From positions 88,798,616 to 88,862,615 of the forward strand of contig CM071924.1 of assembly GCA_016081115.2 (NCBI GenBank): a stretch of 64,000 nucleotides of DNA. The letters run 5' to 3'. The DNA is from Rehmannia glutinosa (lineage: Eukaryota; Streptophyta; Magnoliopsida; Lamiales; Orobanchaceae). Under the pieces are notes generated by a model, which made no database searches, had not been told where the DNA came from, and worked only from the letters and a program-made list of their open reading frames with translations. Shown piece by piece: positions 1-11,746 of the stretch. Position numbers and translations under genes: made by a program. Within the stretch, counting starts at the first letter, position 1; the number at the start of each line of letters is the position of its first letter.

Positions 1-3000
1 TGGAACTACAGGAGGTGAAGTGTTGAAATTTTCGTAACTGTAAGTAAATTGATGGTTTCCATCTGTTAATGTGATCTTTTGGGGGATGCTTCTCACAGGT
101 TCATAACAGCATTAAAGAAGATACCGGATGAAGAAGAACTCCAATACACAACTGATATGATTTATGATAATTTTAGTAATTATTCTGCCTGGCACAACCG
201 AAGGTATGCGCTAGCTTGTCACTTCAATTTGAATTAATTTGAGTTATCATATATACTAATGGTGGATAATGCATACTCTGCTTTATGTCTGGAATGTAAG
301 TTTTGTTTATTGCATTTCATAGTCATATGATAACTATTGTCTATTAACTATTTAAGGAATATATTCTTGTTCCAGTAGAGAAAGCACAAATTGTTGGATG
401 TTGGAAGAAGAAAAAAAGCATAAGGGAGGTTGATATTTTGGACATGTTCGGTTGATATTTCCTCTTTAACAGTTTGCTTGTAGGTGTATTCCAATTTCCA
501 GCATGTACTTAATGGTCATTTTTTTACTCTTGTAGCTGGATGCATCATATTACCGTAGTTATGATACATGCATTTCGTTATACTTGATAACTATTGTTGG
601 ATACAGATACATTAGAATTGTTGGCTGTTAACAAGCAATGGTGTATTACAATTGAATTGTACTACTAGAAAATTTCAGAGTTAAGCTTTGCAAGAAATTC
701 AACTAATCTAGTTTAGATGGATTTCAACTCAAGACATAAATAAGCTAAATGTTGTGATGTTTCTATGAGTTTCATTTTGGTACTAGAAATCCCTGAAAAC
801 CCAGGTCAGATGTTTGAAAGTTGAAGATTACTATGAGGTCTTTAGACACTACCACCTCTATGAGTAGGAGGAAATAGGTCTGTTGCAATTCGATAGCCAA
901 ATATAGGATTAGGACCCCAACCCCTTCTAAATCACTTTCAACCTTTCGCCCAATGTAAGGTTTCCAACCTCTATAGCTAGCACCTGGTCTAGTGCCATAC
1001 CTTGAAGTAGAAACTTTTGATACTCTAAAGATATAATAACTATGAAAATGTGAATATTTTGTTGATATCGAAAAATTGATTTTTATGCCAACATTTATCA
1101 TGCCTCGAAAGTCACTTTTGTACATATCATATTGTTGACGTCAAATTATCATAGATTGCACAGGTTGATTTTTATGTTAGTCAACTGTAATTTGATTCAA
1201 ATTACTCTACTTTTTAATGTGCTTGCAGTGTGCTTTTGTCTAATCTAATGGAGAAAGGAGGAAACCGATATGATAAGGAGAATGTTCTGGGAGAGGAGTA
1301 TGAGTTTGTACGCAATGCTCTCTTCACGGACCCTGATGATCAAAGTGGTTGGTTTTATCATCTGTGGCTTCTGGATCAAACATTGAAGCAGGAGCCTGTA
1401 TTTCTTTCTTCTTGGCCTCCCAATGGCTCTAATCTATATTTGTCACTTGATGGTCGCTTGAAGGGCCAACAGTCATTGCCTATACTACATTTCCAGTCTA
1501 AAGCAAGGAAATTTCCTCTTGTTTTATATTTCAGTGAAGCAGTTGAAGGTGTAAGCTCGTCTACAGTAACTGTTGAATATCAAGATGGCGACACGCTTCT
1601 TTGGACACCACTTTCAGCTAATAATTTTGGTTTTTCTCAAGCCTGGTTAACTTACCTTAAATTTCCCGATGAAGTGCCTTCGTCAGAGGCTCTCCCAGTA
1701 AAGGTTACAATTGCACACTTTCCTGGTATCACTTCCTCAAGTGGCATGCCCTGTAGTCAGTCTTGTCATATATCTTTCTCAGTGTGTGTAACTTCTGATG
1801 ATCAAGAACACTCTGAGGTGCAAAGCTCTCATAGAATATCATGGAAAGAGGAAAATTTTAAAGCTCGTGCTACACAATCTCTAGAGGCAAACTTGCTCCA
1901 CTCATTTTCTAAATTAGAAATTACTAAGGAGAACAAACCATCCACTCCTAAGTGGAGTATGGAGATTATATCCACTGAAATAGCTCACTGTCGGGAACTG
2001 TTGTCAACAACAAACTGGTAAGCTAAATTCATGCAGGTGTATTATGGTAACTTTATTGAAGCTTATTATTTTGGCGGTACGTTTCTTATTTCTTATTTCT
2101 TTTAATTGTAGTAAAATTGGAAAACTTACTCTTGCAAGACTCTTGATGGCGCATAAGACATTGATATCGTACGGCAGCCCAGGTGATGGAACTGAGGTCC
2201 ATTATGAAGATATTCTTGCACTTTATCAAGATCTAATGAAGATGGACCCTGCACATATTTGTTACTATGAGGATGATTACAGCTTAGTTTTATTGAAGCA
2301 GGTGAATATCGTTTTCCTTGGTCTTGCTGGCTGAGCACGCAACAGAAGCGTGTTGGTCATGTCACATATAGATAGAGTATTGCAGTAGGTACTTGTTGCT
2401 TAGTTGATCTGGGATCTTCTCAAAACCTTGGAGTGGGAACATGAAGCTATGCTAGATGCAATTACCTTTTTGGCTAGCGCGTTTGAGCAATGAGTGGCTT
2501 TAGCGCGCATTATATTTCATTCTGTCTTGTGACCTTTTTACTTTATAGGTCACATGAAAATTGGCTTCTTGGTTTAACCTTTTCTTTTACTCACAGCACA
2601 TTTAAAGTCCAGTCTGATGCTACGAATGCACCAACACATCTTTCATTTTCAAAATTGAGCTTATGTTTCCTGATTGGAATTAGTTAAGTTGGGAAGCATG
2701 AATTCTGATATGGGAACGAGAGTTGGTTTCGATGGAAGAAGGTGTAAGGGCTTTCTGCAACAATGCAAGGGCAAAATGACTATCGGCAGAAGCATAATAA
2801 TGGCAGAAGAGAAAACAACCTTGAAATATAAGGCGTCATAGAAAGTCTTGGAATCTCATTTTAAGCCTTTTAAATTATTCAAAGAAGTTAATGGACTTCA
2901 CTATCATATGCTTTGAGGAGATATTTTTAGTGAACAAACATTTTAAACTTTGAGATAGAGGTAACCGCGTATTTACCGACTGTTGGATGCTTCAGTTAGG

Positions 3001-4245
3001 GACACTTGAATTATGATACTCCTGCATGAACACCAATTTGAGCATAATTTGTCTATGGTACAATCCTAATGTGAGAAAGGACTCAGTTTTGCTTTTGGAA
3101 AACAAAATTTAATATGTGAGTAGGCCAAAAGCAGTGAAATTTCCTTGCTTGATGAAAGTAAATAGTCCCTGATTTTGCTTAATCAATACTTTTTTATGCA
3201 CTGCATCGACTGACAACAATCTATCAGACTTGTTTTCAGTTTTTATGTGCTTGAAAAATTATTATATTCTAATATTGGGTTGCTTTGTTGTTGTTTCCTT
3301 GATAAGACATCTTGGTTTACTATTTCTTCTTTTTGAGGATTTTTTTCCCTTTTGGGTTGGGGCGTATGCCGTCAAGTCAAATACTGGAGCTTCTTTCATC
3401 AATGCATTACTTGTATTTTCCATGAACTAATTTCTCTTTTTAACTGCTAATAATTTGAGTTTTTATTCTGCAGCTGACGTCAAATATAGAGTCCTTATTG
3501 AAGCGATGTGATCGATATCAAGAGTTTTCTTCACCAAGTACAAATCCTTATTTATGTGTACGACTAAATGGTCTCTCATTATCACGAATTGGGAGTACGG
3601 AACACTTATTGTGGGTTCAAATGTTGGATCTCAGCCACAACAAACTCCGATCAATTGAAGGTAGCTTTAATACAAATATATTGCATCTTTGAAAAATATT
3701 GGGTTCTTACTGCTTCCACCGTCAGCCAATTCAATTTTGACAAAATGATGTTTCGATACAATTTAACGCAATTTAACTCATTCGATCTTTATTTATAATT
3801 ATGCATGAAACAACTGACTTCATATGTTTTCAATTTTCACTCAAATTCCGGGACAGGGTTGGAGACTCTGCAACTGCTCTCCTGCTTGAAGCTTAGCCAC
3901 AACAGACTTTGCAGTTTTACGTCTCTGGAGCCTTTGAAAAAGCTGAAGTATTTAGAAGTATTAGATATATCACATAATGAGATCGGTGCTCACTCTATCG
4001 ACACAAGAAGATATTTGTGCTCTTCTCCTCTCACTCACGCAGTTGGAGGTGACTGGTATTTTCAGAAATTTGTCGACGGGGATGTCAAGCTGAATAATCA
4101 CTGGGATGCTTATCTACTTTTCAAGGACTTGAATTTGGTACAATTAGAGATGATCGGAAATGCAGTCGGTGATGAGCGGTTTAAAGCATTTCTGTTAAAG
4201 TTAATGCCAGAATTGAAGTGGCTTGATGGTGAGAAGTGTCGTTAG
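1..4245 (+). CDS. RGTA1: Rab geranylgeranyltransferase alpha subunit, 3' part (six exons)
   Basis: The protein is the alpha subunit of RabGGTase, which with the beta subunit and the Rab escort protein attaches geranylgeranyl groups to C-terminal cysteines of Rab GTPases in the cytosol. Exons with GT-AG borders and matching phase are <1-14, 99-203, 1229-2017, 2112-2301, 3474-3660 and 3857-4245 (stop TAG 4243-4245). The first three exons carry PFTA repeats: WNYRRF across the first junction, then NYSAWHNRS, then DDQSGWFYHLWLLDQ. The last two exons carry leucine-rich repeats (LDLSHNKLRSIEG, LKLSHNRL, LEVLDISHNEIG) and end in KWLDGEKCR, as in plant alpha subunits, which have a C-terminal LRR domain. 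The 5' exons lie outside the window. Introns are 84, 1025, 94, 1172 and 196 bp. No frameshift or internal stop is seen, so this looks functional. Fungal homologues lack the LRR part. Confidence 0.93.
2302..3473 (+). other. Large intron of the RabGGTase alpha gene
   Basis: This intron begins GTGAATATC and ends TTCTGCAG. It is AT-rich, and its short open frames have no recognisable protein features. The 1-kb intron at 204-1228 is similar. I see no nested gene or element in either. Confidence 0.8.
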
Positions 4246-4388
4246 GTTTGTTTAAAACGATGAGTAATTGAATTTTATAGTCTTTGAACATTAAGGTTTT
4301 GTTTCCCTTTATTCTGACATACTACGATGATTGACATGTACCCCTTGATTATAGTAAGCTCTTTGTCTTCAGAATTCTATTGAGTATC

Positions 4389-4887
4389 TAGAGCTACAAT
4401 CGAACCGAACCGAGCCGAGCTTTTGAGTGTTTGAGTTTGGCTCGTTTATTATTGAGTCGAACTCGAGCCTAAATTTATCGAACATGTTGATGGCTAACGA
4501 ACTTTTTCGAGCCTAAACAAGCTTAGTAAATTTTAATTAAAAATTAAAATATTCTTTAATTTATTACAAAAAAAAAATTATTTATATTTAAAATTCATAA
4601 TAAATTTATTAAAACTTATAATTTTATTCAAAAAATTAATTTTATTGAAATATTTTTAAAAATATGAAAAATTAAAATTAAAATCAAAGTATTAGTTCAA
4701 TTTATACGAGCTTACTATCGAGCCTATTCACGAGCTTACTAACGAGCTTGTTCACGAGCTAACGAACCAAATATCTCTAAGTTTGAGTTTGATTCGTTTA
4801 TAATAACGAGTCTCATTAAACGAACTCGAACGAGCTTTTATCGAGCTTCGAGTAGCTCACGAGCGGCTTGGTTCATTTGCAGCTCTA
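4389..4887. mobile_element. hAT-like non-autonomous TIR element (TAGAGCT family)
   Basis: The left end TAGAGCTACAATCGAACCG mirrors the right end, whose reverse complement is TAGAGCTGCAAATGAACC. The flanks TGAGTATC (4381-4388) and CCAGTATC (4888-4895) agree at 6 of 8 positions, as expected for an old 8-bp duplication. The element is 499 bp, with GAGCT/CTCGT-rich arms and an AT-rich centre, and has no coding capacity. Relatives lie at 7619, 12018 and 36190. Confidence 0.75.
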
Positions 4888-4907
4888 CCAGTATCGTTTT
4901 TTTTTTG

Positions 4908-5151
4908 AGTTAATTACAAAAATACCACTGAGATTTAGCTTAATTACGAAAAAACCCAATTATCTATCAAAATTACAAATACCCCATTGACTTTTGTTTT
5001 TCTTTTACAAATTGTATTCTCAAGAGGTGTGTATTAAGGGAATGTTTGTAAGGTAAAAAGGAACCTTAAGGGGTATTCGTAATTTTCAAAGATAGCTGGA
5101 TTTTTTTCTATAGTTATTCTAAATATCTGGGGTAGCTTTTGTAATTATCTC
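4908..5151. mobile_element. MITE with long TIRs (TAATTACAAAAA family)
   Basis: The left arm (gagttaattacaaaaatacc) is the inverted counterpart of the right arm (revcomp agataattacaaaagctacc). Similarity continues about 60 bp inwards to the 'cccaattatct' / 'ccagctatct' motif. It is the same family as 47147-47426, which has a 9-bp duplication and so looks Mutator-like. It is non-coding. Confidence 0.65.
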
Positions 5152-5490
5152 TTTCTTTGTTGTTTCCCGATAGAGAGCTAAAAATATTCTGGCACGTTTT
5201 TGATTAATTTCTAAGCAAAGTTTGTAGTACCAAATATTTTTCATGTGTGAAACGAGAAATAAAGTCTGTGAGTAACTGACTTTTGTGTCAAATGATTGCC
5301 TTATCACAAAATTCTCAATTTTGGATGAATGAAGGGTTCATTGAATTTAGCACCCACCTTGAAGAAAGTGGGACTGGACATTGACAACATTGGATTTCAG
5401 ATTGCATATTCCACGATTTATTCTCTTTTCATCCCTTACCATTCGATCTATCAATTTCGGCTCGAAAAACACCGAAGTTGGCTCTAATTT
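5152..5490. other. Anonymous intergenic DNA
   Basis: AT-rich sequence with no gene, no inverted terminal structure and no repeat that I recognise. Confidence 0.5.
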
Positions 5491-5664
5491 TAGAGGTCCG
5501 AGATGAGCCGAAGTTTTTTTGGCCCGGGTCGACTGGCCCAATTTTTTCAGTGTATTTTTGTGGACTGGGCTGGGTTGGACTCCAAAAATAATGGCCCGAG
5601 TACTGTTTGGACCGACCCAATTTTTTCTTTTGGCCTAGGTGGGGGGCCCCGTTTGACACCTCTA
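5491..5664. repeat. GGCC-rich small TIR repeat
   Basis: The segment starts TAGAGGTCCGAG and ends GACACCTCTA, giving an imperfect TIR of TAGAGGT. Its interior is dense in GGCCCG/GGGCC motifs, like the repeats at 13785, 46331 and 62984. No clear target duplication is seen, so the borders are tentative. Confidence 0.5.
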
Positions 5665-5748
5665 CTTACCACTAATATGTATGGGTGTCTTTAATCTCTC
5701 TAGTCCATTTCTTAAGAAACTATTTTCTGGGTATATTTTTTGGTATCC

Positions 5749-6010
5749 CATCTAGGGTGTCAATTTGGGTCGTTGGGTCGGATTTTTATTTAGTTTTCGG
5801 GTTAATTTTGAGTTAAGCTCAATATACATCAAAACTTAAGTAAAAGATAAAACAACTATGTTTTTAGATAAATTGGTAACTTAATGACTTAATGTAGGAT
5901 TCATGTTAGTCGTGTTCGTGTTGGGGTTGAGTTCGTGTTTTTTCCGAAGCTCCGCGTCGGTTCGCGTCGAATGTTCGTGTTTTGAGTTGGGTTCGTCTCA
6001 GTAACTTCAG
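5749..6010. repeat. Fragment of a GGGTCGG-rich repeat
   Basis: It starts AGGGTGTCAATTTGGGTCG and contains several gttcgtgtt / gggttcg motifs. It resembles one arm of TIR elements such as 12506-12861 and the fragment at 34690-35190. The opposite terminus was not found. Confidence 0.4.
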
Positions 6011-6339
6011 GGATTTATTCCCATCGTTGTCAACTGTAAGGGGAAAAAACTTTTTTCTTCATTAGGAATTTTATTAACGTATGTTAAAGTATATAAAAAA
6101 TACTTTCATTTGACGTGAATTATATATTCTTGGCGTGCAAATGCGATGAAATCACGAAATATCAAATCAAATACAATAATGAATAATTTACAAGCAATAA
6201 CTACCTAATCCAATAAATATACATCACAAAAACTTGTCCCCACAATTCCCTTCTCTTGAGGGAAGCTCAAAAAAAAAAAAAAAGATAAAAAAACAAAATT
6301 TGAGATAAGAGAAATTGAAAAAAAAATAATAATAATAAT
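6011..6339. other. 3' flank of the ERF1-like gene
   Basis: AT-rich DNA downstream of the minus-strand ERF gene, with A-runs and an (ATT)n run just after the stop codon. It probably includes the 3' UTR. No further feature is seen. Confidence 0.5.
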
Positions 6340-7120
6340 TCACCACCAACTCTGTGATGATGACGACGATGGTGACGAAGACGATGCACAACTCAAAAGT
6401 TGTTCCAAATACTCAACCCCCAAATCCTCCAAAACCACCACATTTTCCACTTTATTCTCAATACCACCCTCTAAACTCTTAATATTACTTTTCCGACCCC
6501 CAGATTTCTTCTTCCTCATCGAATGCTTTCTCTTGAGGGCAATCACCGGCGAACACCCCTCTTCGATCCCACACTTCATTTCCTGAAGTGATTCCTTCAC
6601 TCTCTCCACCGGAAAATTCAGCACTGCCGCGCATCCCCTCATCGCGAATGCCGCTTGATCGTACGCCAGGGCGGCGGCCTCCGCGCTGTCGAACGTCCCA
6701 AGCCAGACGCGGACACCATTCCTAGTCGAATCCCTAATCTCCGCCGCGAATTTCCCCCACGGCCGCCGTCTCACGCCTCTGTAAGCTTTTCCCCTCTTTT
6801 CGTCGCCGCTCTTCGCACTCGAACTCACCTCTTCGTCTTTGCTTGTAAAATTGGAATTGAAATTCGAATTGGAATCGAAATTGGAATTTGAATTTGAATC
6901 GAAATTGGAATTTGAATTGGAATTGAAATGGAATTGGAATTGGTTTCAGATGATTCGTTACCAGTCCCCTGCGCTAAAACCCCGTAAAGAAGCATTTCCT
7001 GGGAATCGTTCATGTTGAAAGGGAGGAAAGGTTATCGTATTCCCAGGAATGCGATTCCGGTGAAAACGGGTATTGGAATTGGAAGAAAGAAGAGTCGTCA
7101 TTCTGAGTTTGGGTTTGCAT
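6340..7120 (-). CDS. ERF1-like AP2/ERF transcription factor (group IX), frame broken twice
   Basis: A nuclear ethylene/jasmonate-response factor expected to bind GCC boxes. The AP2/ERF domain lies at 6783-6610 (YRGVRRRPWGKFAAEIRD, WLGTFDSAEAAALAYDQAA, RGCAAVLNF). It is followed by the group IX motif ALKRKHSMRKK and the C-terminal acidic motif VVVLEDLGVEYLEQLL, then SQSWW and stop (6342-6340). The N-terminal part is recognisable in two other frames. ATG at 7120-7118 opens a frame rich in F, P, S and Q running to SWEYDNLS; a second frame then gives LPFN and NDSQEMLLYGVLAQ, both conserved in ERF1-type proteins. Joining the three segments needs one extra base near 7022-7028 and one near 6926-6930, inside a GAATTGGAATT repeat coding for Asn/Ser/Phe. 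The corrected length would be about 260 residues, normal for the family. It is either a young pseudogene or a sequencing/assembly artefact. Confidence 0.85.
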
Positions 7121-7204
7121 TTTTGGCAAGAAACTCATTTTTATTTTTTGTTCAAGATTTATTTGGTTTGGCTTGACTCAATATTTTTTTCATCCAACTT
7201 TAGG

Positions 7205-7475
7205 GGCTTTATATACCCGGAGAAAAATTGGATTTTTCTACAGTGGAATTGAGAAAAATTATTTAAAAATTAGTAGATGGGGGGTGATGAAACTTGAGAT
7301 AGGGAAAGGTGAAAAAATAAATTTGAAAAAAATAAATAAAGGGGGGATGTTTTTGGAGTTGGTATTATTTCTTAGTACTAATATGGGACCTTAAAGAAAT
7401 TAAATTGGGGCACGTGAGTCAAACAAGAGCGATGACGCACGGCGGCGGAGGTCCCACATAATTTGCTGACGTCTG
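7205..7475 (-). promoter_or_regulatory. Candidate promoter of the ERF1-like gene
   Basis: Upstream of ATG 7120 on the minus strand there is a TATATAA-like box at about 7208-7216, a G-box CACGTG (7411-7416), a TGACGC motif (7432-7437), a GCC-box core GCCGCC (minus strand, 7441-7446) and TGACGTC (7467-7473). G-box and TGACG sites are known binding sites for MYC and TGA factors in jasmonate-responsive ERF promoters. Their role here is inferred from position only. Confidence 0.5.
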
Positions 7476-7618
7476 ATTTTATTTTTATTTTTATTTTCAT
7501 TGTTTTTCATATAACTTTTGTAGGATTTTGATTAGCTGTTTTATTTAGATGGTTTACTCTTTTTTTTTTTTAACAACTAATTTTAGTGAAAGGAGAAGCC
7601 AAGACTAAGGTGGTGCTC

Positions 7619-7900
7619 CAATAGAGCTGCAAATGAACTAAGTTGCTCGTGAGTTATTCGATGCTCGACTCGATAAAAGTTTGTTTAATTGAGGCTTGTT
7701 AAAATAAATGAATCAAATTCAAGTTTAGAAATATTTGACTCGTTAGCTTGTGAGCAAACTTATTAGTAATCTCGTGAACAGGATGATTAGTAAACTCATA
7801 TAAATTATTTAAACTAATAGTCGATTTTAGTTTTAATTTTACACGTTTACTTATAATAAATATAAAAAATATTTAAATAAACTTATTTGGTTGAATAAAT
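7619..7900. repeat. Truncated copy of the TAGAGCT hAT-like family
   Basis: It begins ATAGAGCTGCAAATGAAC, the same terminus as the right end of 4389-4887, and continues with gctcgtgagttattcg and ctcgtgaac motifs. The other TIR is not found before the AT-rich flank, so this is a half element. Confidence 0.55.
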
Positions 7901-9000
7901 AATAGGTTTTAATAGTACCAAAATGGCTGAATTTTCACTTTTTTGTCCACCCAAAAAATCCTAGAAATATTTTATTTACCCATAAATTTGATTGTATACC
8001 AAAATTTTTTTAAAATACAATATTCACTCACCTCATTTTTTTCCTCATTTTTTCTTATCTCAATTACATCTATCAACTTTTCGAAAAAAACAAATCATTA
8101 TCACACAATTTCTCATAAATTTCACTATTCATCTAGTTACATATTTTTAACTACCAATTATTATTTTACTCTTTATATTACAATATCTTTCATCATTACA
8201 TTTTTATTTCATATCAATTCACATCTCCGAAAAAAATCCATATTCTCCATAACAAAATTTTCAAACTACTATCTGACAAAAGAAAATTTCCAAAATGAAA
8301 GTATATCTAGTCATAACCTAATGACTTCATTTTGAGATATTTGAACAGCTTTAATCCTTAATTTGATCATATGAAGTTTAGTTGCACTAAACTAAATAAT
8401 TAATTAAGAGATAATAATAATAATAAAAGTAACAATAAATCTGTAGAAACATCTAGTTTTTCGACAGTAAAATTTAGTTCCAAAATATTTTACACAGTAA
8501 AAGTTTAGTTCTAACAAATTTTAAGCATCAACAAATAATTTAAAACTGTATTTTAAATTATCGACTGGATTCGTTTAGATTGTTATATACCTGAGACATA
8601 CTAACGATTTTGATTAGTCAATAACTTAGTTGTTTCTTGACTGACGGTTTTGAGATGTAGCATAAGGGCTTAGGTAGTTGCCCTTTGAATTGTTTTTCTT
8701 GATAAGCTTAATATTTTGTTTGAAATTTCTAGTTGAATTGATTTAGCATTAAATTATGTTGTATAGGAGGTAGGTGGAAATAGTATTTTTCCTGTGATTA
8801 TAGAGTACTTTATATAATTTTTTAATGAAAATATCAAGCATGTCAAATCAAATCACGCATAAGATAAGGTTTTGAAAACTAATTTCATAATATTACCCAC
8901 TACTTTTGTAAGTTTTTACATTTTGCATTTAAAGTTACGGTAAAGTTACTTATACACCAATTTAATTATTTTCATTTGAGTAACATGGCGGAATATCAAT
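7901..9000. other. Anonymous AT-rich intergenic DNA
   Basis: No gene, TIR element or LTR is recognisable. An open frame at 7943-8335 is low-complexity (I, F, S, Y) and has no domain signature, so I do not call it a gene. Confidence 0.5.
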
Positions 9001-9220
9001 AGGGCTAAAATATGCCCCAAGGCATAGCCAAGTGGTAAGGGCTAAGGTGATGTGGGGTGCATGTATTCTTCCGGCAATGCATGTTCGAATCCGTGTAGAG
9101 CAGATTTTCACTGAAATATTGTGGTCAAAGAACCTCTGACACTAGTAAGCCTAGGATTAGTCAGGTGTAAATCTGAATATCTGGATTATCAAAACAAAAA
9201 AAAAACAGGGCTAATATCTG
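9001..9220 (+). mobile_element. tRNA-derived SINE with target duplications
   Basis: The body (9015-9206) opens with a tRNA-like segment carrying an A box (tagccaagtggtaagg, about 9024-9040) and a B box (gttcgaatcc, about 9083-9092) at normal RNA polymerase III spacing. It ends in an A-rich tail (aaaacaaaaaaaaaac). AGGGCTAAAATATG (9001-9014) and AGGGCTAATATCTG (9207-9220) are imperfect flanking duplications, 11 of 14 identical. No cloverleaf can be formed, so it is not a tRNA gene. Confidence 0.85.
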
Positions 9221-9464
9221 AATATCTCAATCAGATGAATGATGTATTCTACAGTTTACGCCCTCCCAAAAAAAAAGTTAATTGTTAAACGTTTGATTGA
9301 ATTCCATTCGCTGAATATAACAAACCAACTTAATTACATTTTCGATTTGACAAGATTTATGATCTGGAGTAATTTATTTCAGCAATTATTCTTTAATTAT
9401 TTAATTATACTATTTATAATTAACTAGTCCTTTATTATTAATATTAGGCTAAAATTACTATTTT

Positions 9465-9715
9465 TGTTGAATTATTGGCCCAGGAGACTCAAACAGCCAT
9501 ACAAGACACACGAGACCTACAACCCCTAGTATAAATAGCTAATCTTCTCTCATTTGTAAGTTAATCTGAATTTAGTTACTTTTTTGTTACTTATTTCCTC
9601 TGCAATTTTGACTAATCTCGATATACTGACTTAAGCATTAGAGTTCTTCCTCGGACAACTATTCATATTGCAGGCCAGATCCCTAGTTTGGCGTATTAAT
9701 ACACATGGACCTATT
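9465..9715 (+). repeat. LTR-like fragment (putative solo LTR)
   Basis: It starts TGTTGAATTATTGGCCCAGG and includes a TATA-like GTATAAATAGC (about 9529-9539). It continues tcatttgtaagtt and actgacttaagcattag, as in the R/U5 region of plant LTRs. It is organised like 22135-22463. No internal domain or clear duplication is visible. Confidence 0.45.
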
Positions 9716-10704
9716 ACCCGTTTAGGGGTGATTAATTTACACTTTATGGTAGCATCAATTTTAATTTTGAAGTTCGGTTCAAACTAGATTCAATTATTGA
9801 AAAGTGTAATAAAATATTTATGAAAAGATGAACATGTTCGAATTTAAATTAAATTATATTCATTTTAAAGTCATTTAATCTCAATTGGATAATAATCAAA
9901 CCCAACTCAAAACTGGATTTTTTAAAGATAATTAACAGCTCAAACACACACACACACACTACTGAGTCCAACTGAATTCAATTTATTTAGATCCGTATGC
10001 ACCGTATAATACATATATACACACACATATATATAATATCAAATATAGGTTTGATAAATGAAAAGTCTGGTCAAAACTCAAGACTCAAGATGCACAAAAA
10101 GACCAAGTTGTCCTTAAATACACATAAGAACATACCAAACATAACAAAAATCAGGAATGAAGATTCCAGAAGAAGATTGAATAATCTCAATATAAAAAAT
10201 AAAAAATAAAAAAATGCCACTCATGTGCAAATTGAATTAATTATTCAAAAGGTGTCCATCTTTAGCACGAGACCAATGCTGCAACAAGGGAAGGTTCTTT
10301 TCTTAGAAAGGAACATTATCCAAGTAAAGATGAAAAATAAAATAAGGGCCAGATTCAGGCCCTGGAATCCCAAAATTTTAATTTTTATGCCCTATTTCAA
10401 GAAGTCATAGTCCTACTACACACTACTTGTGGGGTTTCGTTGAAAGTCCTCCTTACAAAAAGGAGAGTCAATAGTTTTTTATCAACACAAGTTGTTAGAA
10501 TTTTCAAAATTGCACTTAATGTTCTATAAGGAAATAGACCCACAAAAATTCAATCACAAATGTCACACATGAAATAAATGATATTGGTCATTTATGGAGG
10601 TCACAACATGACAATATATATGGCCAAGTTGCAAATTTTTAGCAAGACATTTCACTTTCATGGGTCGTCCGTGCTCTCGTCTTTTAGGCCGCTATTTATT
10701 ATGA
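9716..10704. other. Anonymous AT-rich intergenic DNA
   Basis: Contains a short (CA)n run near 9946-9959 and a (TA)/(CA) run near 10010-10036. No gene or element is recognised. Confidence 0.5.
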
Positions 10705-10935
10705 TTTATGTATCGATGAAAACTGAAAGCAAATAGAATTAAAAAAATATAATATAATGATTTTAGCCACTGGAGATCGAATTTGGGACATATTAGACGA
10801 GATCGGCCTCCACCTTACCTTTATGTCTCGATGAAAATTGAAAGTAAATAGAATTAAAATAATAGTATAATACAATAGTTTTAGTCACTGGGTATTGAAC
10901 ATCGGACTTATTAGTACTAGTATCGAGTTTCCACT
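10705..10935. repeat. Two-copy tandem duplication, period about 115 bp
   Basis: The unit starting tttatgtatcgatgaaaact at 10705 recurs at 10820 as tttatgtctcgatgaaaatt. Both continue with gaaag(c/t)aaatagaattaaaa, gttttag(c/t)cactgg and a gacatatta / gacttatta end. The copies are moderately diverged. No known family is recognised. Confidence 0.7.
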
Positions 10936-11746
10936 TTAGCGCTAGGGTAAAGCGCCAAAGCCTCATCATCAAATGTATTGTCATTTAAAAACGAAGAGTT
11001 TCCATTTTAAATTGGAGAAATTGTTCAACCCCACAACATATTATTAGACAAAATGTACCATCGGATTATTATTTATTTGTGATTATATGTCTTGGCCGAT
11101 ACCAAAAAGGGACCAAACACCTCAAAGGTTAGGTTAGTGGAATATTGAGATGAAAATAGCCTTTGTCTTATATTGGCTGCGACATTTATGTGATGTTGCC
11201 CCGGTCCATATGCTGGCCATTCTGAAAACAATTTGTTGTCTTGTACTTTTGAATTACTTAAATAATTAACATATTTATTTATTTTTTCTTGTGAGATCTC
11301 AGATATATTATGAGAACGACTTGGAGATCAATTTTACCTCTATAGGATTCTCTCCAAGTAAAACAATACTTTTGATGTTTAAGTTGGTTCAAATCCAGAA
11401 AAAGTTAAAAAAATCTATTCATAAAATGGTTGAAAAATCTGAAATTGTCTTATGAATGGATGTTCGGGACTATTTATACCTTTGCATACATGTGTGAGTG
11501 ATTTTCATCCGAAATGACAGACTGGTTAGATGCTTTACCCAAATGAGTAGTGCTCAACTCTCTTTTGATTATGCCATGTGTTCTATTTTATTTTATTTTT
11601 TGAGGAAAAATAATGCATATGCCATAATGTGACGCATGTCAAAATCTCATGGTAATAGTGTATTGTCCAATTGGGTATCATCTCATTACCTAGACATGAG
11701 TCTTCATCGATGGATCCTAATTGGACATTTGCAAGAGGATCAATCA
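10936..11746. other. Anonymous AT-rich intergenic DNA
   Basis: No recognisable gene, TIR, LTR or tRNA-like box. Confidence 0.5.

Noticed and set aside
772..1125. 117-residue minus-strand open frame in the RabGGTase intron
   Set aside because: No domain signature, lies in an intron, and is opposite to a well-supported gene; a chance frame.
7943..8335. 130-residue plus-strand open frame
   Set aside because: Very AT-rich and made almost only of I, F, S, Y, N and T; no signature and no coding context.
9015..9206. Possible tRNA gene (A and B boxes present)
   Set aside because: No acceptor or anticodon stems can be drawn, and the A-rich tail plus duplications identify a SINE.
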